DNA from: Leifsonia sp. ku-ls
GTDB lineage: Bacteria; Actinomycetota; Actinomycetes; Actinomycetales; Microbacteriaceae
Assembly (NCBI GenBank): GCA_003367665.1
Contig: QKXI01000017.1
Location: 1 to 64,000, forward strand
Direction: 5' to 3'
DNA length: 64,000 bases
Shown here: positions 17,845 through 26,328 of the stretch, one piece after another
Layout of the letters: every line of letters begins with the position of its first letter
Numbering within the stretch: position 1 is the first letter of the stretch
Translations under genes and position numbers: made by a program
Notes under the pieces: model-generated
Told to the model about the DNA's origin: nothing
Database searches by the model: none
Seen by the model: only the letters and a program-made list of their open reading frames with translations

Positions 17845-18129
17845 GGCGTGCTCCAGGTGGTCGACGGGGTGGTGGCGGTCGGGGGAGTCATCGACTCCAC
17901 GACGTCACGACGTGGTCGTCACGGGAGCGCGCCGAGCGGCGCCGGCGTCAGGCGCGGGCGTGGCGGCGGCCGGGATGGTGCTGCTGAGATGTGGGCATCT
18001 GCGCGTCAGCGTAGCAGAGCGACGTGTTTCCGCTGGCCCAGCGGGATGCGCACAACCGCGGATACTCGCTAGAGTGACGGATCGTGCCCACGTCGGCACG
18101 CATCCGACCATCGACCCGGGGGAACCGCC
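17845..18129. other. Intergenic region, longest in the window
   Basis: This 285-base gap lies between divergent genes. The stretch CCACGACGTCACGACGTGG contains overlapping copies of CACGACGT but is not a clean palindrome. TAGAGT near 18069 is a plausible -10 for the downstream gene, though I see no good -35. Nothing else here supports a feature; the in-frame reading at 18084 has no family pattern. Confidence 0.3.
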
Positions 18130-18513
18130 ATGGCCTCTGCACACGACTTCTTCCTGCTCGGCGACCACGACGCCGCCCGTCACCTCGTCGCCTCCATCCT
18201 GCAGGGCCAGGGCTTCACGGTGACGGCGACGCCGACCGGCGGTCTTCTCGCCAAGCGGGGCAGCGCCGCCGCCACCGTCTGGCTGGGGGGCCTGGCCGGC
18301 AAGAACTTCCACGTCTCCTTCGTCGTCGACTTCATGGTCGACCAGCAGGGCCGGCTCGTCGCGCGCCTCAACCGCAACATGGCCGGGGGCGCCCTGAAGG
18401 GCGGGGCGATCGGCGCCGCCAAGACGAACACGGCCTTCGAGGAGACCGCGAACGCGCTCGCCGGCGCCCTCCACCAGGCGGGCGTGCTGGCCGAGAGCAT
18501 CTCCCAGCAGTAG
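18130..18513 (+). CDS. Hypothetical protein, 127 residues
   Basis: I do not recognise a family. The 127-residue product has no signal peptide. Its first half alternates strand and helix (HDFFLLGDHDAARHLVASIL, then FTVTATPTGGLLAKRGS), followed by FHVSFVVDFMVDQQGRLVARL and an Ala/Gly-rich segment GGALKGGAIGAAKTNTAF. The C-terminal helix is Ala-rich. The ATG follows GGGGGAACCGCC. It sits 52 bases before a DUF4190 gene on the same strand, so the pair may be co-transcribed. Codon use and GC are like those of its neighbours, which supports a real gene. Confidence 0.65.
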   Translation: MASAHDFFLLGDHDAARHLVASILQGQGFTVTATPTGGLLAKRGSAAATVWLGGLAGKNFHVSFVVDFMVDQQGRLVARLNRNMAGGALKGGAIGAAKTNTAFEETANALAGALHQAGVLAESISQQ

Positions 18514-18565
18514 CCCACACCACCTCCCGCACGAACGCCACCCGAATCCCGGAACGGAGCCGACC

Positions 18566-18898
18566 ATGACCGACCAGACCCCCCAGAACTACCCGCCCGC
18601 GCCGCAGCCCGGCTACCCGCAGCAGCCCGCGTACTCCCCGTACCCGGCGCAGAAGAGCGGCACCAACGTGCTCGCCATCATCTCCCTCGTCGGCGCGTTC
18701 GTGTTCCCGCTCGCCGGCGTGATCTGCGGCCACATCGCACTCGGCCAGATCAAGCGCACCGGCGAGAGCGGTCGCGGCCTCGCCATCGCCGGCCTCGTCA
18801 TCGGGTACGTCTACCTCGCGTTCATCGTGCTGTTCGTCATCCTCGCGATCGTCGCGGGCGTGATCGCCGCGTCGAGCGGGTCCAGCTACACGTACTGA
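18566..18898 (+). CDS. DUF4190 small membrane protein
   Basis: The 110-residue product has a Pro/Tyr/Gln-rich cytoplasmic head (PPAPQPGYPQQPAYSPYPAQ, residues 9-28) and then two membrane segments (about 37-60 and 80-106). Between them lies GHIALGQIKRTGESGRGLAIAG, the DUF4190 signature. The function is unknown; such proteins are common in actinobacteria, often with Pro/Tyr-rich tails like this. It follows the 127-residue hypothetical gene on the same strand and ends 6 bases from the convergent MFS gene. Confidence 0.8.
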   Translation: MTDQTPQNYPPAPQPGYPQQPAYSPYPAQKSGTNVLAIISLVGAFVFPLAGVICGHIALGQIKRTGESGRGLAIAGLVIGYVYLAFIVLFVILAIVAGVIAASSGSSYTY

Positions 18899-18904
18899 CC
18901 GCGC

Positions 18905-20497
18905 TCAGCGGGCCGGTCGGGCGGCGTGGAAGTAGTGACGCTCGACCGGCTCGCCGTCGGCGTGCGCGAGCGCCGCATCCCACAGCTCCCGGTCGCGGCC
19001 GGTGAAGCGCTGCGTGCGCTGCCGGGCGAACTCGCCCCAGGACGGCACGAGGAAGGTCTCGAGCAGGAGGCTCGGGTCCTCGCCGCTGCGGTACAGGCGC
19101 CACCGGTATCCACCGGTGCGACGGCGGCTGTCGCCCACGCGGCGGATGGCCGCCTCGAACGCCGGCTGATCCGCCTCCGGAACGCGGTAGGCGATCTCGA
19201 CCAGGACCGGTCCGTCCGTCGGCTCCGACTCGAACACGAGCGCCGGCTCGGGCCAGGAGTTGGCGAGCGAGCGGTCGATCGTCGCGGTGCCCGGCAGCAG
19301 CGGCAGGAGGGCGACGCTTCCCGCCACCGCCAGCAGCAGCACCGCCGCGACGACCAGCGCGGGCGCGGTCCCCAGGCCCTGCGCGAGCAGGCCGAAGGCG
19401 AACGAGCCGACCGCCATCGAGCCCATGAAGAACAGGATGTAGACCGAGACCGCGCGGGAGCGCACCCACTGTGGCAGGGTGAGCTGCAGCGCGGCATTGA
19501 GCACCGTCAGCGTCCCGATCCAGGCGAGGCCCGCGACCACCAGCACCACCAGGGCGACGCCGAACGGGGCGAAGGCGGCCGCGGCCGACCCACCCGCGAA
19601 CAGCACGGCGCTCGCCGCGATGACGACGTTGTCGCTGACCCGTCGGCGGGCGAGCGGCAGGAGGAAGACGCCGGCCACCGCGCCGACGCCGAGCGCGCCG
19701 AGCAGCAGGCCGTACCCGCTGGAGTCGAGCCCGAGGCGCGTCGCGGTCAGCGGAAGCAGAGCCCACAACGCGCTGGCCGGGAAGGCGAACAGCACCGACC
19801 GGAGCAGGATGCGCCGCACCAGGTGCGCCGAGAGCGTGTACCGGACGCCCGCGCGCAGGGCGGGAAGGAACCGCTCGCGGTCGTTCAGCCCCGGCTGCGG
19901 AGGCCGGCGCCACCAGACCAGCGCCGCGACGGCGACCACGAAGCTGAGGGCGTTGATCCCGAAGACCACCGCGGTGCCGAACAGCGAGAGCACCACGCCG
20001 GCGAGGGCGGGCCCGATGGCGCGGGCGCCGTTCACGGTCACGCCGCCGAGCGCCGCGGCCGCGACGAGCTCGTCCCGCGGCACGAGCTCGGGCTGGATGG
20101 CCTGCCACGCCGGCGAGGTCAGCGTGGAGGCCACGCCGAGCAGCAGCGTCACCCCGAGCAGCAGCGGGGCCGTGAGGGCTCCCGCCGCGGTGACGACGGT
20201 GAGCGCGACCGCGAGCACCGCGCTGGCAGCCGACCCCCAGATCAGCAGCCGGCGGCGATCGAACGAGTCGGCCAGCACACCGGCCGGCAGCGAGAACAGC
20301 ACGGCCGGCACCAGGCTCGCCGTCTGCACCAGGGCGATGACGATGCTGTCGGCGTGCGCCTCCACCAGGAACCACTGGGCGCCGACGGTCTGCATCCAGG
20401 TGCCGATGTTGCTGCCGAGCTGGGCGAACCACAGCGTGCGGAAGACCGTGCGGGCGAGCGGCGCCCACGGCGACGCGGCGGTCGACGGCGTTGTCAC
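18905..20497 (-). CDS. MFS exporter with C-terminal soluble domain (MFS_3 type)
   Basis: The 530-residue product has about twelve membrane segments up to residue 415. MFS motif A appears as AGVLADSFDRRRLL, and SNIGTWMQTVGAQWFLVE is the MFS_3 (EntS-like) opening. A cytoplasmic tail of about 110 residues follows (VLVEIAYRVPEADQPAFEAAI to the end) and resembles the small ABM-like ferredoxin fold attached to this subfamily. The start is a GTG at 20497, 20 bases after the DUF5996 stop; no in-frame ATG gives an MFS N-terminus. The substrate cannot be told from sequence; siderophore or drug export are the family precedents. Confidence 0.8.
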   Translation of the reverse strand: MTTPSTAASPWAPLARTVFRTLWFAQLGSNIGTWMQTVGAQWFLVEAHADSIVIALVQTASLVPAVLFSLPAGVLADSFDRRRLLIWGSAASAVLAVALTVVTAAGALTAPLLLGVTLLLGVASTLTSPAWQAIQPELVPRDELVAAAALGGVTVNGARAIGPALAGVVLSLFGTAVVFGINALSFVVAVAALVWWRRPPQPGLNDRERFLPALRAGVRYTLSAHLVRRILLRSVLFAFPASALWALLPLTATRLGLDSSGYGLLLGALGVGAVAGVFLLPLARRRVSDNVVIAASAVLFAGGSAAAAFAPFGVALVVLVVAGLAWIGTLTVLNAALQLTLPQWVRSRAVSVYILFFMGSMAVGSFAFGLLAQGLGTAPALVVAAVLLLAVAGSVALLPLLPGTATIDRSLANSWPEPALVFESEPTDGPVLVEIAYRVPEADQPAFEAAIRRVGDSRRRTGGYRWRLYRSGEDPSLLLETFLVPSWGEFARQRTQRFTGRDRELWDAALAHADGEPVERHYFHAARPAR

Positions 20498-20516
20498 GGT
20501 CGCGCCGCCGGCGCGG

Positions 20517-21404
20517 TCACCTGGCCACCTCGAGCTCGGCCGGCCACCGCCCGAGGTCTGCCGCGGCCTGATGCGTGGCCTCCAGGAACTCCCGGACCAG
20601 CGCGTCCGGATCGGCGGAGCGGCGGACCACCTCGTACGGCAGCAGGAACTCGCCCAGCTCCGCGCTGAAGTAGGCGCCCTCGGGGACGGCCGCGTCCGCA
20701 TAGCCGTCCGGAGCCGGGTACGCGTACGAGTAGTACGCCCCCTCGGCCCCTCCGCCCGGCCAGAAGCCGGCGCTGCTCAGCTCGTGCGAGTAGCCCTCGT
20801 GCATCACGCTGTCGGGGCAGTTCGGCGCGCCGCCGGGGTGCAGCGGCGCTGGCCGGCCCGAGAACCGCGTCACCGCGAGGTCCATCGCGCCCCAGAAGTA
20901 GTGCACCGGGCTGACCTTGCCCACGAAGCCCGAGCGGAACCGCTGCAGCTGCCGGTGGGCGTCCATCAGCTGACGCCAGAACGCCTGCACCTGCTCCGGC
21001 ACGTAGGTGCAGTGCCCGGTGTCCTCGGCGAACGGCACGGCGACCTCCACCTCGTTCGGCACCGGGTGGATGCGCACCTCGACCCCGAGGGCACCGAGGG
21101 CGTCCAGCGTCGCCTCGTAGAAGGAGGCGACCGACTGGCCCGCGAACGGGACGGCGCGGCGGCCGCCGTCGCTCGTCCGCACGACCAGCTCGTGCGCGAC
21201 GAAGTCGAACTCCAGATCGAGGATTCCGGCCGGCACCGGGATCGGGCCCGTGCCGAGTCCCCGTGCGCTCGGGTACAGCGTCACGTGCCACCAGTGGTTC
21301 ACCGGCGGCGTCAGGGCCATGCGGATCTTCCCGACGATCTGCGTCCACAGGTGGAGCGTGTCGCGGGTGGGCTGCCAGGAGTCGACGGGAAGCTGGGGGC
21401 GCAT
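20517..21404 (-). CDS. DUF5996 family protein
   Basis: The 295-residue soluble protein matches the uncharacterised DUF5996 family: it opens with LHLWTQIVGKIRMALTPPVNHWWH and has IPVPAGILDLEFDFVAHELVV, GKVSPVHYFWGAMDLAVTRFSGR and EGYSHELSSAGFWPGG. The many Trp, His and Tyr residues in these conserved segments suggest a ligand or metal pocket, but no activity is established. It is immediately upstream of the MFS exporter on the same strand, with a 19-base gap, so the two probably form an operon. Confidence 0.8.
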   Translation of the reverse strand: MRPQLPVDSWQPTRDTLHLWTQIVGKIRMALTPPVNHWWHVTLYPSARGLGTGPIPVPAGILDLEFDFVAHELVVRTSDGGRRAVPFAGQSVASFYEATLDALGALGVEVRIHPVPNEVEVAVPFAEDTGHCTYVPEQVQAFWRQLMDAHRQLQRFRSGFVGKVSPVHYFWGAMDLAVTRFSGRPAPLHPGGAPNCPDSVMHEGYSHELSSAGFWPGGGAEGAYYSYAYPAPDGYADAAVPEGAYFSAELGEFLLPYEVVRRSADPDALVREFLEATHQAAADLGRWPAELEVAR

Positions 21405-21449
21405 GGGATCCTTCCGGGAGCGGGCGGGGCGGCGGACGGACGGTCGCCT

Positions 21450-22415
21450 TCAGCCTAGGCGGACCCCGGCGTCCGCGACCACCAGCCGGTCGCCGTCCCA
21501 GGCCACCGGGAGCGGCTCCGTGATTTCGCCGACGAACGGACTGCGTTCGCCCTCCAGCCGGAAGGCGAGCATCGCCCAGTCGCCGTCCCTGCGGCGGACG
21601 AGACGCCCGCTGTACAGGCTCGCGTCGGTGAGCGGATAGGCCGAGGCGACGTCGAACGGTCCGGTCAGGCTCTCCGCCGGCGCGGCCCAGACGCCGCCGC
21701 TGTGGCCGCGGCGGGCGACGCTGGCGTGCTCCGCCAGGCAGGAGAAGATCAGCACAGGCCGGCCGTCGACCACCTCCGTCTGCATCACCTCCAGCTGCCC
21801 GAAGCCGTCGGGCGACGGTGCGCTCAGCGGCGGCTGCGGCTCCCACCGGACCAGGTCCGAGGAGACGGCGTGCCCCACCACGCCGCGGCCGAACGGTTCG
21901 CCGGTCCGCGCCCGTGCGGTGATCAGCATGTGCCAGCCGTCTCCGCCCGGGTCGGCGAACACCCACGGGTCGCGGAACGCCTCGTCGTGCCAGAGCGGCG
22001 ACAGCGTCTCGTACCAGCGCGGATCCGCGGCGAGGATCGGCCGGGTCTGCGCCTTCGTCCAGGTGACGAGGTCGGGGGAGGTGGCCAGGCCGATCGACTG
22101 GATGTTCCTGACGCCGTCGGCCGCGCGCGTCGAGCCCGTGTAGAACATGCGCCACAGCCCGTCCGGCCCGCGGACGACCGAGCCGGTCCAGGTGGCCAGG
22201 TCGTCGAACGCCGGCGCGTCGGAGCGGACGAGCGCGTCCTCGACGCGCGTCCAGTCGGTGAGGTCGTCGGAGACGGCGTGACCGATGGAGGCACGGTAGT
22301 GGCGCGCCTCCGGGTCCTTCAACGCGCGTGAGGCGTACAGGAAGAACAGGTGGAACCGGTCGCCGTCGTCGGCGAACCAGAAGTCCCAGACCCAGGAGTC
22401 GGGCAGCGAGAACAT
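21450..22415 (-). CDS. GH68/GH32-like beta-fructosidase, cytoplasmic
   Basis: The 321-residue product is a single five-bladed beta-propeller with no signal peptide and no C-terminal beta-sandwich. WVWDFWF puts the likely nucleophile at Asp11 and looks more like the GH68 VWDSW motif than GH32 WxNDPNG. AFRDPWVF is the clan-J RDP motif, and LEVMQTEVVDGRP is a likely position for the acid/base Glu. Clan J enzymes hydrolyse or transfer fructosyl units of sucrose, levan or inulin. It diverges from the fructan operon through a shared promoter with two LacI-type operators. Its first residues are already the catalytic motif, which is unusually short, but GAAAGG lies 7 bases before the ATG. Confidence 0.75.
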   Translation of the reverse strand: MFSLPDSWVWDFWFADDGDRFHLFFLYASRALKDPEARHYRASIGHAVSDDLTDWTRVEDALVRSDAPAFDDLATWTGSVVRGPDGLWRMFYTGSTRAADGVRNIQSIGLATSPDLVTWTKAQTRPILAADPRWYETLSPLWHDEAFRDPWVFADPGGDGWHMLITARARTGEPFGRGVVGHAVSSDLVRWEPQPPLSAPSPDGFGQLEVMQTEVVDGRPVLIFSCLAEHASVARRGHSGGVWAAPAESLTGPFDVASAYPLTDASLYSGRLVRRRDGDWAMLAFRLEGERSPFVGEITEPLPVAWDGDRLVVADAGVRLG

Positions 22416-22443
22416 CGTGAACCTTTCGTGACCGCATCGTCGT

Positions 22444-22503
22444 GATTAAACGCTTGACCATGATCCTAGCCTGAGCTATGGTGAGCTGGTCAAACGCTTT
22501 AGC
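22444..22503. promoter_or_regulatory. Divergent fructan promoter with paired LacI-type operators
   Basis: Two related 16-mers flank the promoter: GATTAAACGCTTGACC (22444-22459) and GGTCAAACGCTTTAGC (22488-22503), with centres 44 bases apart. Rightwards, TTGACC (22454-22459) - 17 bases - TATGGT (22477-22482) makes a good sigma-70-type promoter. Leftwards, TTGACC on the minus strand (22493-22488) - 19 bases - TAGGAT (22468-22463) serves the GH68-like gene. Each operator overlaps the -35 of one promoter and the start region of the other, so a bound repressor would silence both. The same pair recurs at 30039-30096. Confidence 0.8.
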
Positions 22504-22555
22504 AGAATCCCGGGCCGCACCGTCGCCGCCGGATTCGGAAAGGTCATCGCAGCCG

Positions 22556-24001
22556 ATGCCACGCCCCGTCTTCTTCCGCCCGGCCGACGGCTGGGTCGGA
22601 GACGTCATCCCGTTCGAGAAGGACGGTCGCTTCCACCTCTTCTACCTGCACGAGCTCCGGGAGACCCCGAAGCCCGGCACGCCGTGGAACCTGGTGCTCA
22701 CCGACGACTTCGTCTCCTTCGACGACCGCGGTGTCTCCCTCCCGGCCGGGTCGCCCGACGACGAGGACCTCAACGCCTACACCGGAAGCGTCGTCGAGGG
22801 GCCCGACGGCCTGGTGCACCTCTTCTACACCGCGCAGAATCCGCGCCGCCTCGGCGCCGACGGGCTGCCGCTCCAGCTGGTGGCGCACGCCACGAGCGCC
22901 GACGGGATGGCGACCTGGCAGAAGCATCCCGAGCTCACCTTCGGCGCCCCGGACGGGTACGAGACCGCCGACTGGCGCGACCCGTTCGTCTTCCGCGACG
23001 AGGAGAAGGGCGTCTGGCGGATGCTGGTCGCCGCCCGCCACGCCGAGGGCGCAGAGCGCAGAAGAGGCGTCATCGCCGAACTGCGCTCGACCGACCTCCT
23101 GCGCTGGACTCCCGCGGCGCCCTTCTGGGACCCGCGCCGCTACATCACCCACGAGTGCCCCGACGTGTTCCGCTGGGGCGACTGGTGGTACCTGGTCTAC
23201 TCGGAGTTCTCCGAGTCGTTCACCACCCGCTACCGCATGGCCCGCACGGCGGACGGCCCGTGGCAGGTTCCCGAGCACGACAGCATCGACGGCCGCGCCT
23301 ACTACGCGGCCAAGACGGCGGAGCGCGACGGCCGCCGGTTCTTCTTCGGCTGGATCGCCACGAAGGAGGGCGAGACCGACGGCGGCGCCTGGCAGTGGGC
23401 CGGAACGATGTCGGTGCTCGAGGCGACGCAGCGACCGGACGGAACGCTCGCGTTCGGCCTGCCGCGCGAGCTGGTCGAGAGCTTCGACCAGCCGATCCCC
23501 CTGAGCTTCCCCGAGCCGCTCCCGATCGGGCTCAGCACACCCGACGGCTACGCCGACGCCGTCTCGGTCGACGAGCTCCCCGACACCTTCTACGCCCGGG
23601 CCGAGATCGACATCGCGCCGGGCACGACCGAGACCGGGCTGCTGCTGCGCGCCACGGACGACGGCGACCGCTCGTACGTGCTGCGGCTCGAACCGCGCCG
23701 CGACCGCGTGGTCTTCGACCGCTGGCCGCGGGAGAAGACCGGCGACGCGCAGTGGCACGTCTCGGGAGACGTCCCGTTCGAGATCGAGCTCGAGCGCCCC
23801 TGCACGCTCGAACCCGGTCGGCACACCATCGAGGTCGTCGCCGACGACGACATCCTCGTCGCCGTGGTCGACCGCTCTGTGGTGCTGAGCACGCGCATCT
23901 ACGGCCACCCCGACGGGCGGCTCGGCTTCTTCGCCGGAGAGGGCGGCGCGACCCTCCAGGCGCTCCAGGTGCACCAGCGCGCCGAAACCCCGCACCCCTA
24001 A
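22556..24001 (+). CDS. GH32 family beta-fructosidase, cytoplasmic
   Basis: A 481-residue two-domain GH32 enzyme without a signal peptide. The beta-propeller carries WVGDVIPF (nucleophile Asp16, a variant of WxNDP), DWRDPFVF (Asp142) and THECPDVF (acid/base Glu200). From about residue 340 the C-terminal beta-sandwich follows. It would hydrolyse imported fructo-oligosaccharides or sucrose. ATG 22556 gives the family N-terminus; GGAAAGG lies 12 bases upstream, which is long, and upstream in-frame starts run into the operator. It is the first gene of an operon with a binding protein, two permeases and a LacI repressor. Confidence 0.85.
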   Translation: MPRPVFFRPADGWVGDVIPFEKDGRFHLFYLHELRETPKPGTPWNLVLTDDFVSFDDRGVSLPAGSPDDEDLNAYTGSVVEGPDGLVHLFYTAQNPRRLGADGLPLQLVAHATSADGMATWQKHPELTFGAPDGYETADWRDPFVFRDEEKGVWRMLVAARHAEGAERRRGVIAELRSTDLLRWTPAAPFWDPRRYITHECPDVFRWGDWWYLVYSEFSESFTTRYRMARTADGPWQVPEHDSIDGRAYYAAKTAERDGRRFFFGWIATKEGETDGGAWQWAGTMSVLEATQRPDGTLAFGLPRELVESFDQPIPLSFPEPLPIGLSTPDGYADAVSVDELPDTFYARAEIDIAPGTTETGLLLRATDDGDRSYVLRLEPRRDRVVFDRWPREKTGDAQWHVSGDVPFEIELERPCTLEPGRHTIEVVADDDILVAVVDRSVVLSTRIYGHPDGRLGFFAGEGGATLQALQVHQRAETPHP

Positions 24002-24044
24002 CCCGAACCGCACAGCGATTCCTGTCAAAGAAGATGGAGACACC

Positions 24045-25379
24045 ATGAAGAAACTGCTCGCGACCGTCGCCGCGACCGCGGCGATCGCCCTCGCGCTCGC
24101 CGGCTGCAGCGGCGGAGGAGGAGGCGGCGCCGGCAACGTCGACCCGAGCGGGGAGATCAAGCCGCGCCAGATCTCCTGGCTGCTCTCCCGGCCCGCCGAC
24201 GGCGGCGTCATCACCGTGATGAAGCAGATCGCGGCCGACTACGCCAAGAAGCACCCCGGCTTCTCGCTCAACCTGATCACCACCCCGGACCGGCCGTCGT
24301 ACATCCAGAAGTACGAGACCCTCGCGGCGGCGAACAAGCTCCCCGAGCTGTTCGACACCGACGCGACCCCGTTCGCGGCGAAGCTCGCGAAGCAGGGGAA
24401 GATGATCGACGCCGAGAAGCTGCTGAAGAGCCTCGGCCTGTACGACGACTACCGTCCCGCGGCGCTGAACTACCAGCGCTTCGACGACGGCTCGCTGTAC
24501 ACCATCCCGTTCGAGTTCCAGCTCGAGTTCTTCTGGTACAACAAGGCGCTGCTCCAGAAGGCCGGCGTCTCGGTGCCGAGCTCGCTCGACGAGATCCCCG
24601 CGATGTGCACCGCGCTGCGCAAGGCCGGGATCACGCCGCTCGCGCTCGACGGCCAGGACCAGTGGCCGCTGGAGCGCTACATGGCCTACCACCCGTTCCG
24701 CACGGCCGGCCCGGACTACATCACGAAGCTGAAGAAGGGCGACGCCAAGCTCAGCGACGCGACCGGCACCGCGGCCGTCGACTGGCTGGACCAGCTCGGC
24801 AAGGCCAAGTGCTTCGAGGACGGCTTCTCCTCCACCGGCTACTCCGACGCCCAGGCGCTGTTCACCTCCGGCAAGGCGGCGATGTACAACATCGGCACGT
24901 GGGAGCTGGGCAGCCTCGCCACGGACAAGCTGGACGCATCCGTGCGCTCCGACGTCGACTACTTCACCCTGCCCACGACCGCGAAGTCGGTGACCGCCGC
25001 GAACGAGTACGTCTCGCCGTCCGGCATCGGCATGGCGGTCAACGCGAAGACCTTCGACCCGCTGGTGCGGGACTTCCTGAAGTACGCGCTCACCGAGTAC
25101 CCGAAGCGGTACGCGGCCACGGGCGCGCTCTCGCCGACGACGAACGTGCAGACCACCATCCCGGCGAACGCGACCCCGCTGTACCAGAAGGCCGTCGACC
25201 AGGCGAACGACCTCGGCGACAAGATCGCGATGCCGTGGGACACCCAGCTCGACCCGACCTCCAACACCCGGCTGCAGCAGGAGCTCACACTGCTGGTGCA
25301 GGGCAACATCGCGCCGGACGAGTTCATCTCCACGATGGACCAGGTGATCGCGCAGAACGGGCCGAAGGCCTTCAAGTAA
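24045..25379 (+). CDS. Sugar-binding lipoprotein (CUT1 type) of the fructan operon
   Basis: The 444-residue extracellular solute-binding protein has a lipoprotein signal with lipobox LAGC (Cys20), followed by a Gly/Ser-rich linker. Typical family-1 features are DRPSYIQKYETLAAANKLPELF, SLYTIPFEFQLEFFWYNKALL and GKAAMYNIGTWEL. It delivers the sugar to the two permeases that follow. It lies 43 bases after the GH32 gene and has GGAGA 7 bases before its ATG. The LacI-controlled operon, with two fructosidases beside it, points to fructo-oligosaccharides as ligand. A strong stem-loop separates it from the permease genes. Confidence 0.9.
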   Translation: MKKLLATVAATAAIALALAGCSGGGGGGAGNVDPSGEIKPRQISWLLSRPADGGVITVMKQIAADYAKKHPGFSLNLITTPDRPSYIQKYETLAAANKLPELFDTDATPFAAKLAKQGKMIDAEKLLKSLGLYDDYRPAALNYQRFDDGSLYTIPFEFQLEFFWYNKALLQKAGVSVPSSLDEIPAMCTALRKAGITPLALDGQDQWPLERYMAYHPFRTAGPDYITKLKKGDAKLSDATGTAAVDWLDQLGKAKCFEDGFSSTGYSDAQALFTSGKAAMYNIGTWELGSLATDKLDASVRSDVDYFTLPTTAKSVTAANEYVSPSGIGMAVNAKTFDPLVRDFLKYALTEYPKRYAATGALSPTTNVQTTIPANATPLYQKAVDQANDLGDKIAMPWDTQLDPTSNTRLQQELTLLVQGNIAPDEFISTMDQVIAQNGPKAFK

Positions 25380-25389
25380 ACCGCCAGCC

Positions 25390-25427
25390 CCGTGGGGGCG
25401 GCGCTTCCCCCGGCGTCGCCCCCACGG
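25390..25427 (+). promoter_or_regulatory. Intergenic stem-loop between binding-protein and permease genes
   Basis: A 14-base arm beginning CCGTGGGGGCG (25390-25403) pairs with its complement (25414-25427) at 13 of 14 positions around a 10-base loop. It lies between the binding-protein stop and the first permease ATG. Such hairpins commonly stabilise the upstream message or terminate part of the transcripts, giving more binding protein than permease. It is not followed by a T-tract, and downstream genes have no promoter of their own that I can see. Confidence 0.7.
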
Positions 25428-25446
25428 ACCCCCGAAAGGCAACCTC

Positions 25447-26328
25447 ATGCTCCCCAGCCGCTCCCGGCTCTCGGTGCTGGTCTTCCTGATCCCGCCGTTG
25501 GCGCTGTACGGCATTGCCGTGCTCTTCCCGATCCTGCAGTCGCTGTTCCTCTCGTTCTTCGAGTGGGACGGGATCAGCGACCTGCAGTTCGTCGGCATCG
25601 CCAACTACGTCCACATGTTCACCGGCGACGGCGTGTTCTGGCGGGCCTTCTTCAACGCGCTCGGCTACCTCGCCATCTGCCTCGTGCTCCAGCTCGGCGG
25701 CGGCCTCGTCGTCGCGAGCCTGCTGATCTCGCTGCGGCGTGGTCGGGAGATCGTGAAGACGCTCTACCTGCTGCCCGCGGTCATCAGCACCGTGGCGATC
25801 GCGTTCCTCTTCGCGCGGATCTACTCCGCCGACCCGGTGGGCCTGCTCAACCAGCTGCTGCAGTGGGTCGGGCTCGGCGACCTCGCCCGGCCGTGGCTGT
25901 CCGACGTGAACACCGTGCTCGCCGCGGTGTCCGTCCCGGAGGGCTGGCGGTTCACCGGGCTGTACGTGCTCATCCTGTACGCGGCGCTGATCGCGGTGCC
26001 GGCGGAGCTGGAGGAGGCCGCACGGCTCGACGGCGCGAACGCGTGGACGATCTTCGCCCGGATCCGCTTCCCGTACATCCGGCCGGTCTGGATCACCACG
26101 GTCATCATGGCGACCACCTACGCCCTGCGCGGCTTCGACATCCCGTACCTGCTGACCAACGGCGGTCCGGGGCAGTCGTCCGAGCTCCTCACCACCTACA
26201 TGTACAAGACCGCGTTCACCAGCACGAACTACGGCTACGCCAGCAGCATGTCCGTCTTCATCGTCGTCGAGTGCCTCGTCGCCGTCGGTCTGATCTACAT
26301 GCTGCTCCGTCGAAAGGCCGACGCATGA
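25447..26328 (+). CDS. Carbohydrate ABC transporter permease (MalF/UgpA type)
   Basis: The 293-residue membrane protein has six segments, beginning SVLVFLIPPLALYGIAVLFP. The EAA loop is LEEAARLDGANAWTIFARIRFPYI, with the EAAxLDGA core that docks the ATPase, followed by GGPGQSSELLTTYMYKTAF, a stretch common to MalF/UgpA partners. GAAAGGCAACCTC precedes the ATG. It overlaps the next permease by 4 bases (ATGA), so the two are translated together. No ATPase gene is included, as in the 13-kb importer, so both probably share one encoded elsewhere. Confidence 0.9.
   Translation: MLPSRSRLSVLVFLIPPLALYGIAVLFPILQSLFLSFFEWDGISDLQFVGIANYVHMFTGDGVFWRAFFNALGYLAICLVLQLGGGLVVASLLISLRRGREIVKTLYLLPAVISTVAIAFLFARIYSADPVGLLNQLLQWVGLGDLARPWLSDVNTVLAAVSVPEGWRFTGLYVLILYAALIAVPAELEEAARLDGANAWTIFARIRFPYIRPVWITTVIMATTYALRGFDIPYLLTNGGPGQSSELLTTYMYKTAFTSTNYGYASSMSVFIVVECLVAVGLIYMLLRRKADA

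Noticed and set aside
17888-17925. Repeats of CACGACGT in the longest intergenic gap as an operator
   Set aside because: The copies overlap irregularly and do not form a clean direct or inverted repeat; chance in GC-rich sequence is likely.
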